DNA from: an uncultured Ruminococcus sp.
GTDB lineage: Bacteria; Bacillota; Clostridia; Oscillospirales; Ruminococcaceae
Direction: 5' to 3'
Length of the DNA: 6,296 bases
Assembly: GCA_900540005.1 (NCBI GenBank)
Contig: UQEM01000139.1
Coordinates: 1-6,296, forward strand
Shown: positions 1 to 6,243 of the stretch, piece after piece
Layout: every line of letters begins with the position of its first letter
How positions within the stretch are numbered: position 1 is the stretch's first letter
Notes under the pieces: model-generated
What the model was told of the DNA's origin: nothing
What the model saw: the letters and a program-made list of their open reading frames with translations, nothing else
Database searches by the model: none
Made by a program: the position numbers and the translations under genes

Positions 1-2
1 CG

Positions 3-55
3 TAAAATTTATGCTCGAAAATCTGCATATTATCTTAGTGTCAACACTCCCTAAT
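3..55. repeat. Left arm of a 53-bp perfect terminal inverted repeat
   Basis: These 53 bases are the exact reverse complement of 6244-6296; the match stops at position 56. The arm runs to within two bases of the window edge, so the true repeat may continue outside. Read outward (from 55 towards 1) it begins ATTAGGGAGTGTTGACACT and includes the near-palindrome AGTGTTGACACT. It could be the end of an insertion sequence present here in two opposite copies. No transposase is visible, so the element type is inferred. Confidence 0.95.
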
Positions 56-93
56 CCACAACATCATCTTTTTTCTTCTACTTCTCTATTGCG

Positions 94-128
94 GAAAGAC
101 CTCTGCCATATCACGGCGGAGGTCTTTC
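94..128 (+). terminator. Terminator-like hairpin upstream of the cellulase
   Basis: A 14-bp stem pairs 94-107 with 115-128 around the seven-base loop ATATCAC. Its only irregularity is a T104/G118 pair, which is a tolerated G-U in a + strand transcript but an A/C mismatch in a - strand one, so + strand action is favoured. The sequence after the stem (TGTTGCG) is not a strong U-tract; the U-rich part lies within the 3' arm (TCTTTC). It probably ends transcription arriving from the left, outside the window, and insulates the cellulase promoter. Confidence 0.5.
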
Positions 129-146
129 TGTTGCGCCTGTATACGG

Positions 147-160
147 TTGCCATTCGGCAA
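147..160. repeat. Small inverted repeat TTGCC-ATTC-GGCAA
   Basis: A perfect 5-bp hairpin with a four-base loop lies between the terminator-like hairpin and the cellulase promoter. Its right half, TTCGGCAA, recurs at 431-438 in the cellulase leader. It is short and may be chance or an operator-like site; no role can be assigned. Confidence 0.3.
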
Positions 161-238
161 AACGCACTAAATAAGGCTCTCCTAAATATGAAAAGCTACC
201 AAATTATTTAATGCAATATATGAATTTAATGTTTGTTA

Positions 239-267
239 TTGACATTTGGCAATTTTTATGATACATT
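239..267 (+). promoter_or_regulatory. Sigma-A-type promoter for the cellulase gene
   Basis: A perfect -35 box TTGACA (239-244) is followed by a 17-bp spacer and the -10 box TACATT (262-267), with the extended -10 dinucleotide TG at 259-260. The surroundings are AT-rich. Transcription would start near A274, about 310 nt before the start codon. This is the best promoter I can see between the left hairpin and the gene. Confidence 0.7.
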
Positions 268-273
268 TAAAAC

Positions 274-562
274 AGTAGCTTTTGCGGAGTGCGTAAGGCT
301 GCTTTGCTGCGCTTGTTTTTCTCAGCCGCTTTCCCATATCCCTCACGGGAATCTCTGCTGACTGCGCCGCAAGCTGCCATATCCGCCAAAGCACTAAGAA
401 CCTGTCTTTACAAGATATAGCGCACGTCTTTTCGGCAAATTCTGCCGATTGCTATGTTGAAAAAGCTCACCATACGACAGTATGCTTTCACTTTTTCTCC
501 TTGCACCCGACAAAATCATGCCCGAAGATCCGCACACGAATCTTGTGAAAACAGGTCCTAAG
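274..562 (+). promoter_or_regulatory. Structured 5' leader of the cellulase mRNA
   Basis: From the predicted transcription start nearly to the ribosome binding site the sequence folds into two closed domains. Domain 1 is closed by 274-288 with 382-395: AGT, GCTTT and GCGGA pair with TCCGC, AAAGC and ACT, broken by a bulged A277 and a T283/C387 mismatch. Inside are 311-315/370-374, 322-326/357-361 and 331-335/347-351. Domain 2 is closed by about 20 pairs between 394-416 and 540-562, with two mismatches and two one-base bulges. It contains ATAGC/GCTAT (417-421/451-455) around TCGGCA/TGCCGA (432-437/443-448), and GAAAAAG/CTTTTTC (459-465/491-497) around CATAC/GTATG (471-475/480-484). I recognise no known riboswitch motif and see no convincing open reading frame here. 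Pairings are read directly; a regulatory role is inferred. Confidence 0.5.
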
Positions 563-566
563 TTTT

Positions 567-574
567 AAAAGGAG
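567..574 (+). promoter_or_regulatory. Ribosome binding site of the cellulase
   Basis: AAAAGGAG lies ten bases before ATG 585 and decides the start. A TTG at 576 is in the same frame but only one base after GGAG, too close for initiation; starting there would add three residues before the Lys-Lys that opens a normal signal peptide. Confidence 0.9.
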
Positions 575-584
575 TTTGATAATT

Positions 585-2510
585 ATGAAGAAATTTTCAA
601 AGGTCATCTCTGCTGTCACCGCTTCTGCTATGATGATGACAGCGAGCATTTCAACCTTCGGCAGTATCACCGCTGTTGACGCTGCTGACAACATGACCGC
701 TATCGAGATCGTCAACGATATGGGTCTTGGCTGGAACCTCGGCAATACTTTTGATGCGTGGAGCACAAACTACAAAAACGGAAACTGCCCGAGCAGCCAG
801 TATGAAACAATGTGGGGCAACGTTGCTACAACTCAGGAAATGATCTCTGAGATCCACAAGTACGGATTCAACAGCGTTAGAATCCCCGTTACTTTCTACA
901 AGTGCACAGATCCTTCTACCTACACTATCAGCGAGGATTACCTCAAGCGCGTAAAGGAAGTTGCTGAATACTGCACAAACGAGGGTATGTACGCTATCAT
1001 CGATATGCACTGGGACTGGGTAGACCCCTCTAATAATGCAGACCTCTGGCTCAACAAGGGTCTCGATTCAGAAACACAGTTCAAGACAATGTGGAAGCAG
1101 ATCGCAAACTACTTCAAGGACTGCGACCAGCACGTTGTTTTCCAGGATATGAACGAGGTTTGGTGGAGCAACAACTACACTTCTGCTTCATCTGCTTCAT
1201 ACACAACCCTCAACACACTCAATCAGGACTTCGTTGACACTGTAAGAGCTACAGGCGGCAACAATGCTGACCGTCTCCTCGTTCTCGCAGGCGCAAACGC
1301 TGACCTCACAAAGACTATCAGCAGCTCATACAAGCTCCCTGATGACGATATGGTCGCTGTTGACGTTCACTACTACACACCTTCCGAATTCTGCGTTCGC
1401 AAGGCAAGCGATACATGGGGCACAAACAAGACTACATGGGGCACTTCCGCTGAAAAGGCTGCTGTAGTTACCGACTTCAACAAGCTCAAGTCCAAGTTCA
1501 TCGACAACGGCACTCCCGTTATCATCGGCGAATACGGCGTTCTTACTGACGAGGGCAAGGAACAGGCTTCTATCGAGGCATTCGTTGAAACTGTTGCAGG
1601 TACTGCTTACTCTATCGACGGTATGGCTGGTTTCCTCTGGGACGACAGCGATGCAGGCGGACACAAGTACTTCAGCAGAAAGAATCTCCAGTGGTGGAAC
1701 TCCAACATCGGCGATATTTTCTCAAAGATCTCCAATACAGGCTATGTAGCTCCCACTATCGACTGGGTCGAGGCCGAAGTCGTAGACGACAACGGCAAGC
1801 TCAAGTTCCAGATCGGCAACTCAACAAGAGTAAAGCTCGTTTTCGAGAGCCCATATGCTAAGACTCTCGGCGGCGGCGGTACTCTCAGCTACTGGGATAC
1901 TGTTTCAAATTCCAACAAGCAGAACGCTGCTATCTTCTCTATCAGCTACAACGAAATGTCAGACGAGCTTCTCGCTAACGAACTCGGTGAAGAAGATGCA
2001 GATAAGAATCGTCCTGTTGTAAACACAGGCTACATCTCTATCCCCGCTGACGTTTCTCCCGTAAACGCTTATATCGACCTTACATGGGCAGGATATAACG
2101 AAATGAACGGTGATGAGTGGGTAGCTTGGCACAACCTCAAGAGCGATGAATTCCCGACACTCGTTAAGGTTTACATCGACGGCGTTGTTGAAACTCCTGA
2201 TGTGACAACAACAACCACTACTACAACTACTACCACCACAACAACTACTACAACATCAACAGAGTCTGACGCTCTTTGCGGCGATGCAAACTGCGACGGC
2301 AAGGTCGACCTTTCTGACGCTGTTATGATCCTTCAGGCTCTTTCAAACAAGGATAAGTACGGAGTAACCGGATCTGATCCTTCTCACATCACAGAGCAGG
2401 GCATGATAAACGCTGACTGCAATAAGGTTCGTGACGGTGTAACAACTCTCGACGCTCTTACAGTTCAAAGATATGTTGTTAATCTTGTCGAATCACTTCC
2501 TATTGACTGA
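585..2510 (+). CDS. Secreted GH5 endoglucanase-type cellulase with dockerin
   Basis: This 641-residue enzyme is predicted to cut beta-1,4-glucans outside the cell while held on a cellulosome. Residues 1-33 form a signal peptide: KK, a hydrophobic core, and cleavage near VDA/AD. Residues about 37-388 are a GH5 barrel, probably subfamily 4 (GWNLGNTFDAW at 49-59, WGN at 77-79). Visible active-site residues are R99, H142, N190 with acid/base E191, H262 and Y264, nucleophile E316 in IIGEYG, and W352. Residues about 392-536 form an unassigned, probably beta-rich module that may bind carbohydrate. A linker of 17 threonines (541-557) leads to a type I dockerin (565-641) that would bind a scaffoldin cohesin. 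The gene appears intact and monocistronic, with its own promoter, leader and terminator. Family and secretion are firm; exact substrate (cellulose, beta-glucan, xyloglucan) is not. Confidence 0.93.
   Translation: MKKFSKVISAVTASAMMMTASISTFGSITAVDAADNMTAIEIVNDMGLGWNLGNTFDAWSTNYKNGNCPSSQYETMWGNVATTQEMISEIHKYGFNSVRIPVTFYKCTDPSTYTISEDYLKRVKEVAEYCTNEGMYAIIDMHWDWVDPSNNADLWLNKGLDSETQFKTMWKQIANYFKDCDQHVVFQDMNEVWWSNNYTSASSASYTTLNTLNQDFVDTVRATGGNNADRLLVLAGANADLTKTISSSYKLPDDDMVAVDVHYYTPSEFCVRKASDTWGTNKTTWGTSAEKAAVVTDFNKLKSKFIDNGTPVIIGEYGVLTDEGKEQASIEAFVETVAGTAYSIDGMAGFLWDDSDAGGHKYFSRKNLQWWNSNIGDIFSKISNTGYVAPTIDWVEAEVVDDNGKLKFQIGNSTRVKLVFESPYAKTLGGGGTLSYWDTVSNSNKQNAAIFSISYNEMSDELLANELGEEDADKNRPVVNTGYISIPADVSPVNAYIDLTWAGYNEMNGDEWVAWHNLKSDEFPTLVKVYIDGVVETPDVTTTTTTTTTTTTTTTTTSTESDALCGDANCDGKVDLSDAVMILQALSNKDKYGVTGSDPSHITEQGMINADCNKVRDGVTTLDALTVQRYVVNLVESLPID
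2205..2255 (+). repeat. ACN codon repeat encoding a 17-threonine linker
   Basis: Seventeen consecutive threonine codons use a mixture of ACA, ACT and ACC, so the run is low in complexity but not a pure trinucleotide repeat. It encodes the flexible linker between the accessory module and the dockerin; such Thr-only linkers are usual in Ruminococcus cellulosomal enzymes and are often glycosylated. Its length may vary between strains. Confidence 0.9.
2277..2507 (+). other. Type I dockerin module (within the cellulase gene)
   Basis: Residues 565-641 of the cellulase carry two duplicated calcium-binding segments. The first loop is canonical, with D567, N569, D571, K573 and D578. The second runs from D611 through N613 and D617 to D623, one residue longer than the standard 12-residue loop. 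The ITEQG segment (602-606) links the two halves. This composition matches what I recall of the main enzyme-borne dockerin group of R. flavefaciens. It predicts docking to a ScaA- or adaptor-type cohesin encoded elsewhere. Confidence 0.88.
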
Positions 2511-2526
2511 TCTCTGATAGACAAAG

Positions 2527-2557
2527 ATCCCTCGTCTTAACGGCGGGGGATTTTTTG
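2527..2557 (+). terminator. Rho-independent terminator of the cellulase
   Basis: The arm ATCCCTCGTC (2527-2536) pairs with GGCGGGGGAT (2542-2551) around the loop TTAAC, ten pairs including two G-U. It is followed by a run of six T ending at 2556. It begins 16 bases after the stop codon. Confidence 0.88.
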
Positions 2558-2594
2558 TATATTCTTTCATTTGGTCGGAAAACATAATTTTATT

Positions 2595-2683
2595 AAGGGA
2601 ACGCCCTCCCTTGCGGGGCTTTGCCCCACACCCCACCAAAGGCTCTGCCTTTGGAATCCGCTAAAGGGTTAACAACCCTTTAG
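2595..2683. repeat. Run of four hairpins, likely a dispersed intergenic repeat
   Basis: Four inverted repeats follow one another: AAGGGA/TCCCTT (2595-2612), GGGGC-TTT-GCCCC (2615-2627), CCAAAGGC-TCT-GCCTTTGG (2636-2654) and CTAAAGGGTT-AAC-AACCCTTTAG (2661-2683). The last two are perfect with three-base loops, and each is followed by GAATCC. The block is more GC-rich than the surrounding intergenic DNA and sits between two convergent genes. It resembles REP/BIME-type elements scattered through many gut Firmicutes genomes, but copy number cannot be judged here. It could also act as an extra transcription barrier or mRNA 3'-end stabiliser. Confidence 0.6.
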
Positions 2684-2703
2684 AATCCCATTACAACATA
2701 AAT

Positions 2704-2732
2704 AAAAGGGTATCCTTTTCGGATACCCTTTT
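2704..2732 (-). terminator. Rho-independent terminator of carB, probably bidirectional
   Basis: A perfect 12-bp stem, AAAAGGGTATCC (2704-2715) with GGATACCCTTTT (2721-2732), encloses the loop TTTTC. On the - strand the stem ends in TTTT followed by ATTTATG, and it starts seven bases past the carB stop codon. A-rich and T-rich arms on both sides mean it could also stop leftover cellulase transcription. Confidence 0.9.
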
Positions 2733-2739
2733 ACATTTA

Positions 2740-5700
2740 TTAAAGCTTTTCCTTGATATCAGCATGGTGAGCCTGAAGTGACTTTACACCAATATGATGA
2801 TTATTCTTTACAGCCTTGATTCCCTCTGCGCTTGCCTTTGCAGCAGCCATTGTGGTCATGTAGGGGATCCTGTGCTTGATCGCTGCCTTACGGATATAGC
2901 TGTCGTCATAGATACTCGTCTTTCCTGCAGGAGTATTGATTATCATCTGAATATCGCCGTTTGTTATAGCGTCTGCGATGTTCGGACGGCTGCCCTCGTA
3001 AAGCTTGTAGATCTTTTCGCAGGGAATTCCTGCTTCCTTTATCATCTCATAGCTCTTGCCTGTTGCGAGAAGCTTGAATCCAAGATCATGGAACGCTGTT
3101 GCTATCTCGATAAGCTCAGGCTTGTCTCTGTCACAAACGCTCAGGAGAACCGTGCCCTCCTCGGGAAGCTTTGTCTGTGTAGCCTCCTGCGCCTTGTAGT
3201 AAGCCTCGCCGAACGATGTTGATATACCGAGAGCCTCGCCTGTTGAACGCATCTCAGGGCCGAGAACAGGGTCTACCTCGGGAAACATATTGAACGGGAA
3301 TACAGCCTCCTTAACGCCGTAGTGATTTATCTCCTTATCGCGGAGGTTCGGAACGGGTGAGGGCTTGCCTGTAAGAGGTGCTGTGATTATCTCCGTTGCT
3401 ATCTGCACCATGTTTATGCTGCAAACCTTGGAAACGAGCGGAACGGTTCTTGACGCACGGGGATTAGCTTCAAGCACATAAACCGTGTCGTCCTCGATAG
3501 CATACTGCATATTCATAAGACCGCAAACGTTCATTTCCACGGCAATTTTCTTTGTATACTCCTTGATAGTTTCAACCTGCTTTTCTGTGAGGTTCTTGGA
3601 GGGGAGAATACAAGCCGAGTCACCGGAATGCACGCCTGCAAGCTCGATGTGCTCCATAACAGCAGGCACAAAGCAATTTGTTCCGTCGGAAATAGCGTCT
3701 GCCTCGCACTCTGTTGCGTGGTGCAGGAAACGGTCGATAAGGATAGGTCTGTCGGGAGTTACGCCAACTGCTGCGGACATATAAACTCTCATCATTTCGT
3801 CATCGTGAACTATCTCCATTCCGCGTCCGCCGAGAACGTATGAGGGGCGAACCATTACGGGATAGCCGATCCTGTTAGCTATTTCAAGAGCCTCGTCAAC
3901 GTTTACAGCCATTCCAGCCTCGGGCATGGGAATGCCAAGCTTGTCCATCATTGCGCGGAAGTGGTCACGATCCTCGGCAAGGTCGATAGTCTCGGGAGTA
4001 GTTCCGAGGATATTTACGCCGTACTTTTTGAGGTCGTTAGCAAGGTTGAGCGGAGTCTGACCGCCGAACTGTGCAATAACGCCGAGCGGCTTTTCCTTTT
4101 CGTGGATAGCAAGCACGTCCTCAAGCGTAAGAGGCTCGAAGTAAAGCTTGTCAGATGTATCATAGTCGGTAGAGACCGTTTCGGGGTTGCAGTTTACGAT
4201 AATGCTCTCAAATCCAAGCTTTTTGAGTGCAAGCGCTGCATGAACGCAGCAGTAGTCGAACTCGATACCCTGTCCGATCCTGTTCGGGCCGCCGCCGAGT
4301 ATCATTATCTTTGGTCTGTCGCTTGAAGGGCTCTTGTCCTCGTCAAGGTGATAGGTCGAGTAGTAGTAAGCCGCATCCTTTGTTCCGCTTACATGAACGC
4401 CTTCCCACGCTTCCTTTATGCCAAAGCCTATGCGCGCATTGCGGACTTCTTCCTCTGTAACTTCAAGTAGCGAGCTGAGGTAGCGGTCTGAGAAACCGTC
4501 GAGCTTTGCCTGACGGAGAGTTTCCTTGCTGGGAACGCTGCCCTTTAAGGTAAGGAGGTGCTCCTCCTCCTGAACGAGTTCGAGCATCTGCTCAAGGAAC
4601 CAAAGCTTTATCTTTGTAAGCTTGTGGAGTTCCTCGATCGTTGCGCCCTTGCGGAGAGCCTCATACATGATGAACTGTCTCTCGCTTGAAGGATATTTGA
4701 GCTGATCGAGAAGCTGCTCCTTGGTCTGCTCGTGGAAATTCTTGGCAAATCCGAGACCGTAGCGGCCTGTTTCGAGACTTCTGATAGCCTTCTGGAAAGC
4801 CTCCTTATAGGTCTTGCCTATGCTCATTACCTCGCCGACAGCTCTCATCTGTGTGCCAAGCTTGTCCTCTGCACCCTTGAACTTCTCGAATGCCCAGCGA
4901 GCAAACTTGATAACAACATAGTCGCCGTCGGGAACGTACTTGTCAAGAGTTCCGTACTTGCCGCAGGGAATGTCTTTGAGTGTAAGACCGCACGCGAGCA
5001 TTGCCGAAACGAGAGCGATCGGGAAACCTGTTGCCTTTGACGCAAGAGCAGAAGAACGTGAGGTTCTGGGGTTGATCTCAATTACAACGATACGTCCGCT
5101 CTCGGGGTCGCGTGCAAACTGGCAGTTGCAGCCGCCGATAACTTCGATCGACTGAACTATCTTGTAAGCCTGTCTCTGGAGTTCCTGCTGAACGTCCTCG
5201 GGGATAGTAAGCATAGGAGCAGAGCAGAATGAATCGCCTGTATGTACGCCGATGGGGTCGATATTTTCAATAAAGCATACTGTGATGATGTTGTTTTCAG
5301 CATCGCGGACAACTTCAAGTTCAAGCTCTTCCCAACCGCTGATACACTCCTCAACGAGAACCTGTCCAACGAGTGAAGCCTGAAGTCCTCTTTCACAGAC
5401 AACTTTAAGCTCGTCAACATTATAAACCATGCCGCCGCCTGCGCCGCCCATGGTGTAAGCGGGACGGAGAACTACAGGATACTTGAGCTTTTCGGCAATT
5501 TTTACTGCCTCGTCCACTGAATAAGCCTCTTCACTTCTGGGCATACCGATCCCGAGTTCCTTCATTGTGTTCTTGAACTCTATTCTGTCCTCGCCGCGCT
5601 CGATAGCGTCAACCTGAACGCCGATGACCTCTACGTTGTACTTTTTGAGCACGCCCTTTTTGTCAAGCTCAGAGCAGAGGTTGAGTCCTGACTGTCCGCC

Positions 5701-5970
5701 GAGATTCGGGAGAAGCGCATCGGGACGCTCTTTGTCGATTATCTGTGTGAGTCTTTCCACATTAAGGGGTTCGATATAAGTAATATCGGCAACATCGGGG
5801 TCTGTCATGATAGTTGCAGGGTTTGAATTTACGAGAACGATCTCGTATCCGAGGTTTTTAAGAGCCTTACACGCCTGAGTTCCCGAATAGTCGAACTCAC
5901 ACGCCTGACCGATTATAATAGGGCCTGAGCCTATAATCATTATCTTGTTAATATCCTGTCTCTTTGGCAT
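2740..5970 (-). CDS. carB: Carbamoyl-phosphate synthase large subunit
   Basis: This cytoplasmic enzyme makes carbamoyl phosphate from bicarbonate, two ATP and ammonia; the ammonia normally comes from glutamine through the small subunit CarA. The product feeds pyrimidine and arginine synthesis. The 1076 residues match the usual length of about 1073. Residues about 1-400 are the carboxyphosphate half: IGSGPIIIGQACEFDYSG at 13-30, R129, R169, TMGGAGGG at 173-180, and EINPRTSRSSALASKATG at 298-315. About 401-553 is the oligomerisation region. About 554-935 is the carbamoyl-phosphate half: GGGPNRIGQGIEFDY at 559-573, GGRGME at 714-719, E834, N836 and R838. About 937-1076 is the MGS-like allosteric domain (INTPAGK, 1011-1017). 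Both ATP-grasp halves appear intact. ATG 5970 follows GGGAG at six bases. No carA is adjacent in the window. Confidence 0.98.
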   Translation of the reverse strand: MPKRQDINKIMIIGSGPIIIGQACEFDYSGTQACKALKNLGYEIVLVNSNPATIMTDPDVADITYIEPLNVERLTQIIDKERPDALLPNLGGQSGLNLCSELDKKGVLKKYNVEVIGVQVDAIERGEDRIEFKNTMKELGIGMPRSEEAYSVDEAVKIAEKLKYPVVLRPAYTMGGAGGGMVYNVDELKVVCERGLQASLVGQVLVEECISGWEELELEVVRDAENNIITVCFIENIDPIGVHTGDSFCSAPMLTIPEDVQQELQRQAYKIVQSIEVIGGCNCQFARDPESGRIVVIEINPRTSRSSALASKATGFPIALVSAMLACGLTLKDIPCGKYGTLDKYVPDGDYVVIKFARWAFEKFKGAEDKLGTQMRAVGEVMSIGKTYKEAFQKAIRSLETGRYGLGFAKNFHEQTKEQLLDQLKYPSSERQFIMYEALRKGATIEELHKLTKIKLWFLEQMLELVQEEEHLLTLKGSVPSKETLRQAKLDGFSDRYLSSLLEVTEEEVRNARIGFGIKEAWEGVHVSGTKDAAYYYSTYHLDEDKSPSSDRPKIMILGGGPNRIGQGIEFDYCCVHAALALKKLGFESIIVNCNPETVSTDYDTSDKLYFEPLTLEDVLAIHEKEKPLGVIAQFGGQTPLNLANDLKKYGVNILGTTPETIDLAEDRDHFRAMMDKLGIPMPEAGMAVNVDEALEIANRIGYPVMVRPSYVLGGRGMEIVHDDEMMRVYMSAAVGVTPDRPILIDRFLHHATECEADAISDGTNCFVPAVMEHIELAGVHSGDSACILPSKNLTEKQVETIKEYTKKIAVEMNVCGLMNMQYAIEDDTVYVLEANPRASRTVPLVSKVCSINMVQIATEIITAPLTGKPSPVPNLRDKEINHYGVKEAVFPFNMFPEVDPVLGPEMRSTGEALGISTSFGEAYYKAQEATQTKLPEEGTVLLSVCDRDKPELIEIATAFHDLGFKLLATGKSYEMIKEAGIPCEKIYKLYEGSRPNIADAITNGDIQMIINTPAGKTSIYDDSYIRKAAIKHRIPYMTTMAAAKASAEGIKAVKNNHHIGVKSLQAHHADIKEKL

Positions 5971-5976
5971 ATTATT

Positions 5977-5981
5977 CTCCC
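5977..5981 (-). promoter_or_regulatory. Ribosome binding site of carB
   Basis: On the - strand GGGAG precedes ATG by six bases (AATAAT). It fixes the start at 5970 and agrees with the conserved MPKR N-terminus of CarB proteins. Confidence 0.88.
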
Positions 5982-5985
5982 AACC

Positions 5986-6139
5986 CGTACTTTTTAAGAA
6001 CTCGTCCCACGGAAATATACGCTGACTTCGGCAGTAATCTGCCGCTCACAAGGCAGAATGCGGAAAAACCGCGTGTATATGCTCGTAAAGACGGATTTTC
6101 AGAGTACGAAAAATTTTACAGGTTGTGTCATGGCACAAC
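5986..6139 (-). promoter_or_regulatory. carB 5' leader with nested complementary segments
   Basis: Between promoter and ribosome binding site lie nested exact complements: 5986-5991 with 6103-6108 (CGTACT/AGTACG), 6003-6006 with 6090-6093, and 6015-6020 with 6075-6080 (ATATAC/GTATAT). Inside are hairpins 6029-6034/6039-6044 (CGGCAG/CTGCCG) and 6060-6063/6069-6072. A separate hairpin, GTTGTG/CACAAC (6122-6127/6134-6139), lies near the transcript 5' end. CTGCC at 6039-6043 can instead pair with GGCAG at 6052-6056, so two folds exclude each other. I see no U-tract terminator and no clear PyrR-binding sequence. Pyrimidine-responsive control is possible but only inferred. Confidence 0.4.
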
Positions 6140-6151
6140 TTCTTATCTTAT

Positions 6152-6180
6152 ATAATAACACAAAATAGCAAATAAAGCAA
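6152..6180 (-). promoter_or_regulatory. Sigma-A-type promoter for carB
   Basis: On the - strand a -35 box TTGCTT (6180-6175) is separated by exactly 17 bp from the -10 box TATTAT (6157-6152), with the extended TG motif just upstream of the -10 box. Transcription would start near 6145, giving a leader of about 175 nt. Confidence 0.68.
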
Positions 6181-6243
6181 GGGGCTGTCAGATATTTTTC
6201 CGATCCGTCCGCCTCATTGAATTTTTAATATTTTTATGATAGA

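Noticed and set aside
11..211. 66-codon open frame on + starting inside the left repeat
   Set aside because: It has no ribosome binding site, overlaps the terminator-like hairpin, and its composition resembles no protein; its start lies within the repeat arm.
274..562. Known riboswitch, T-box or 6S RNA in the cellulase leader
   Set aside because: I could not find conserved core motifs of the common classes, such as the T-box TGGNACCGCG, so no known family is assigned.
576..584. TTG at 576 as the cellulase start
   Set aside because: It leaves only one base after GGAG, while ATG 585 has ideal spacing and opens the signal peptide.
488..1664. Antisense open frames opposite the cellulase leader and coding region
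   Set aside because: They follow from codon bias in the cellulase gene and, for 488-766, from its leader; none has a ribosome binding site or promoter of its own.
2205..2255. CRISPR-like or tandem DNA repeat
   Set aside because: The run is an in-frame threonine linker with mixed ACN codons; there are no spacers.
2794..5420. Several open frames of 60-140 codons on both strands within carB
   Set aside because: They are shadow frames of a full-length, highly conserved gene; none has a start signal or recognisable motifs.
5964..6155. 63-codon open frame on + overlapping the carB start and leader
   Set aside because: It lies antisense to the carB start, leader and promoter, has no convincing ribosome binding site, and shows no protein-like signature.
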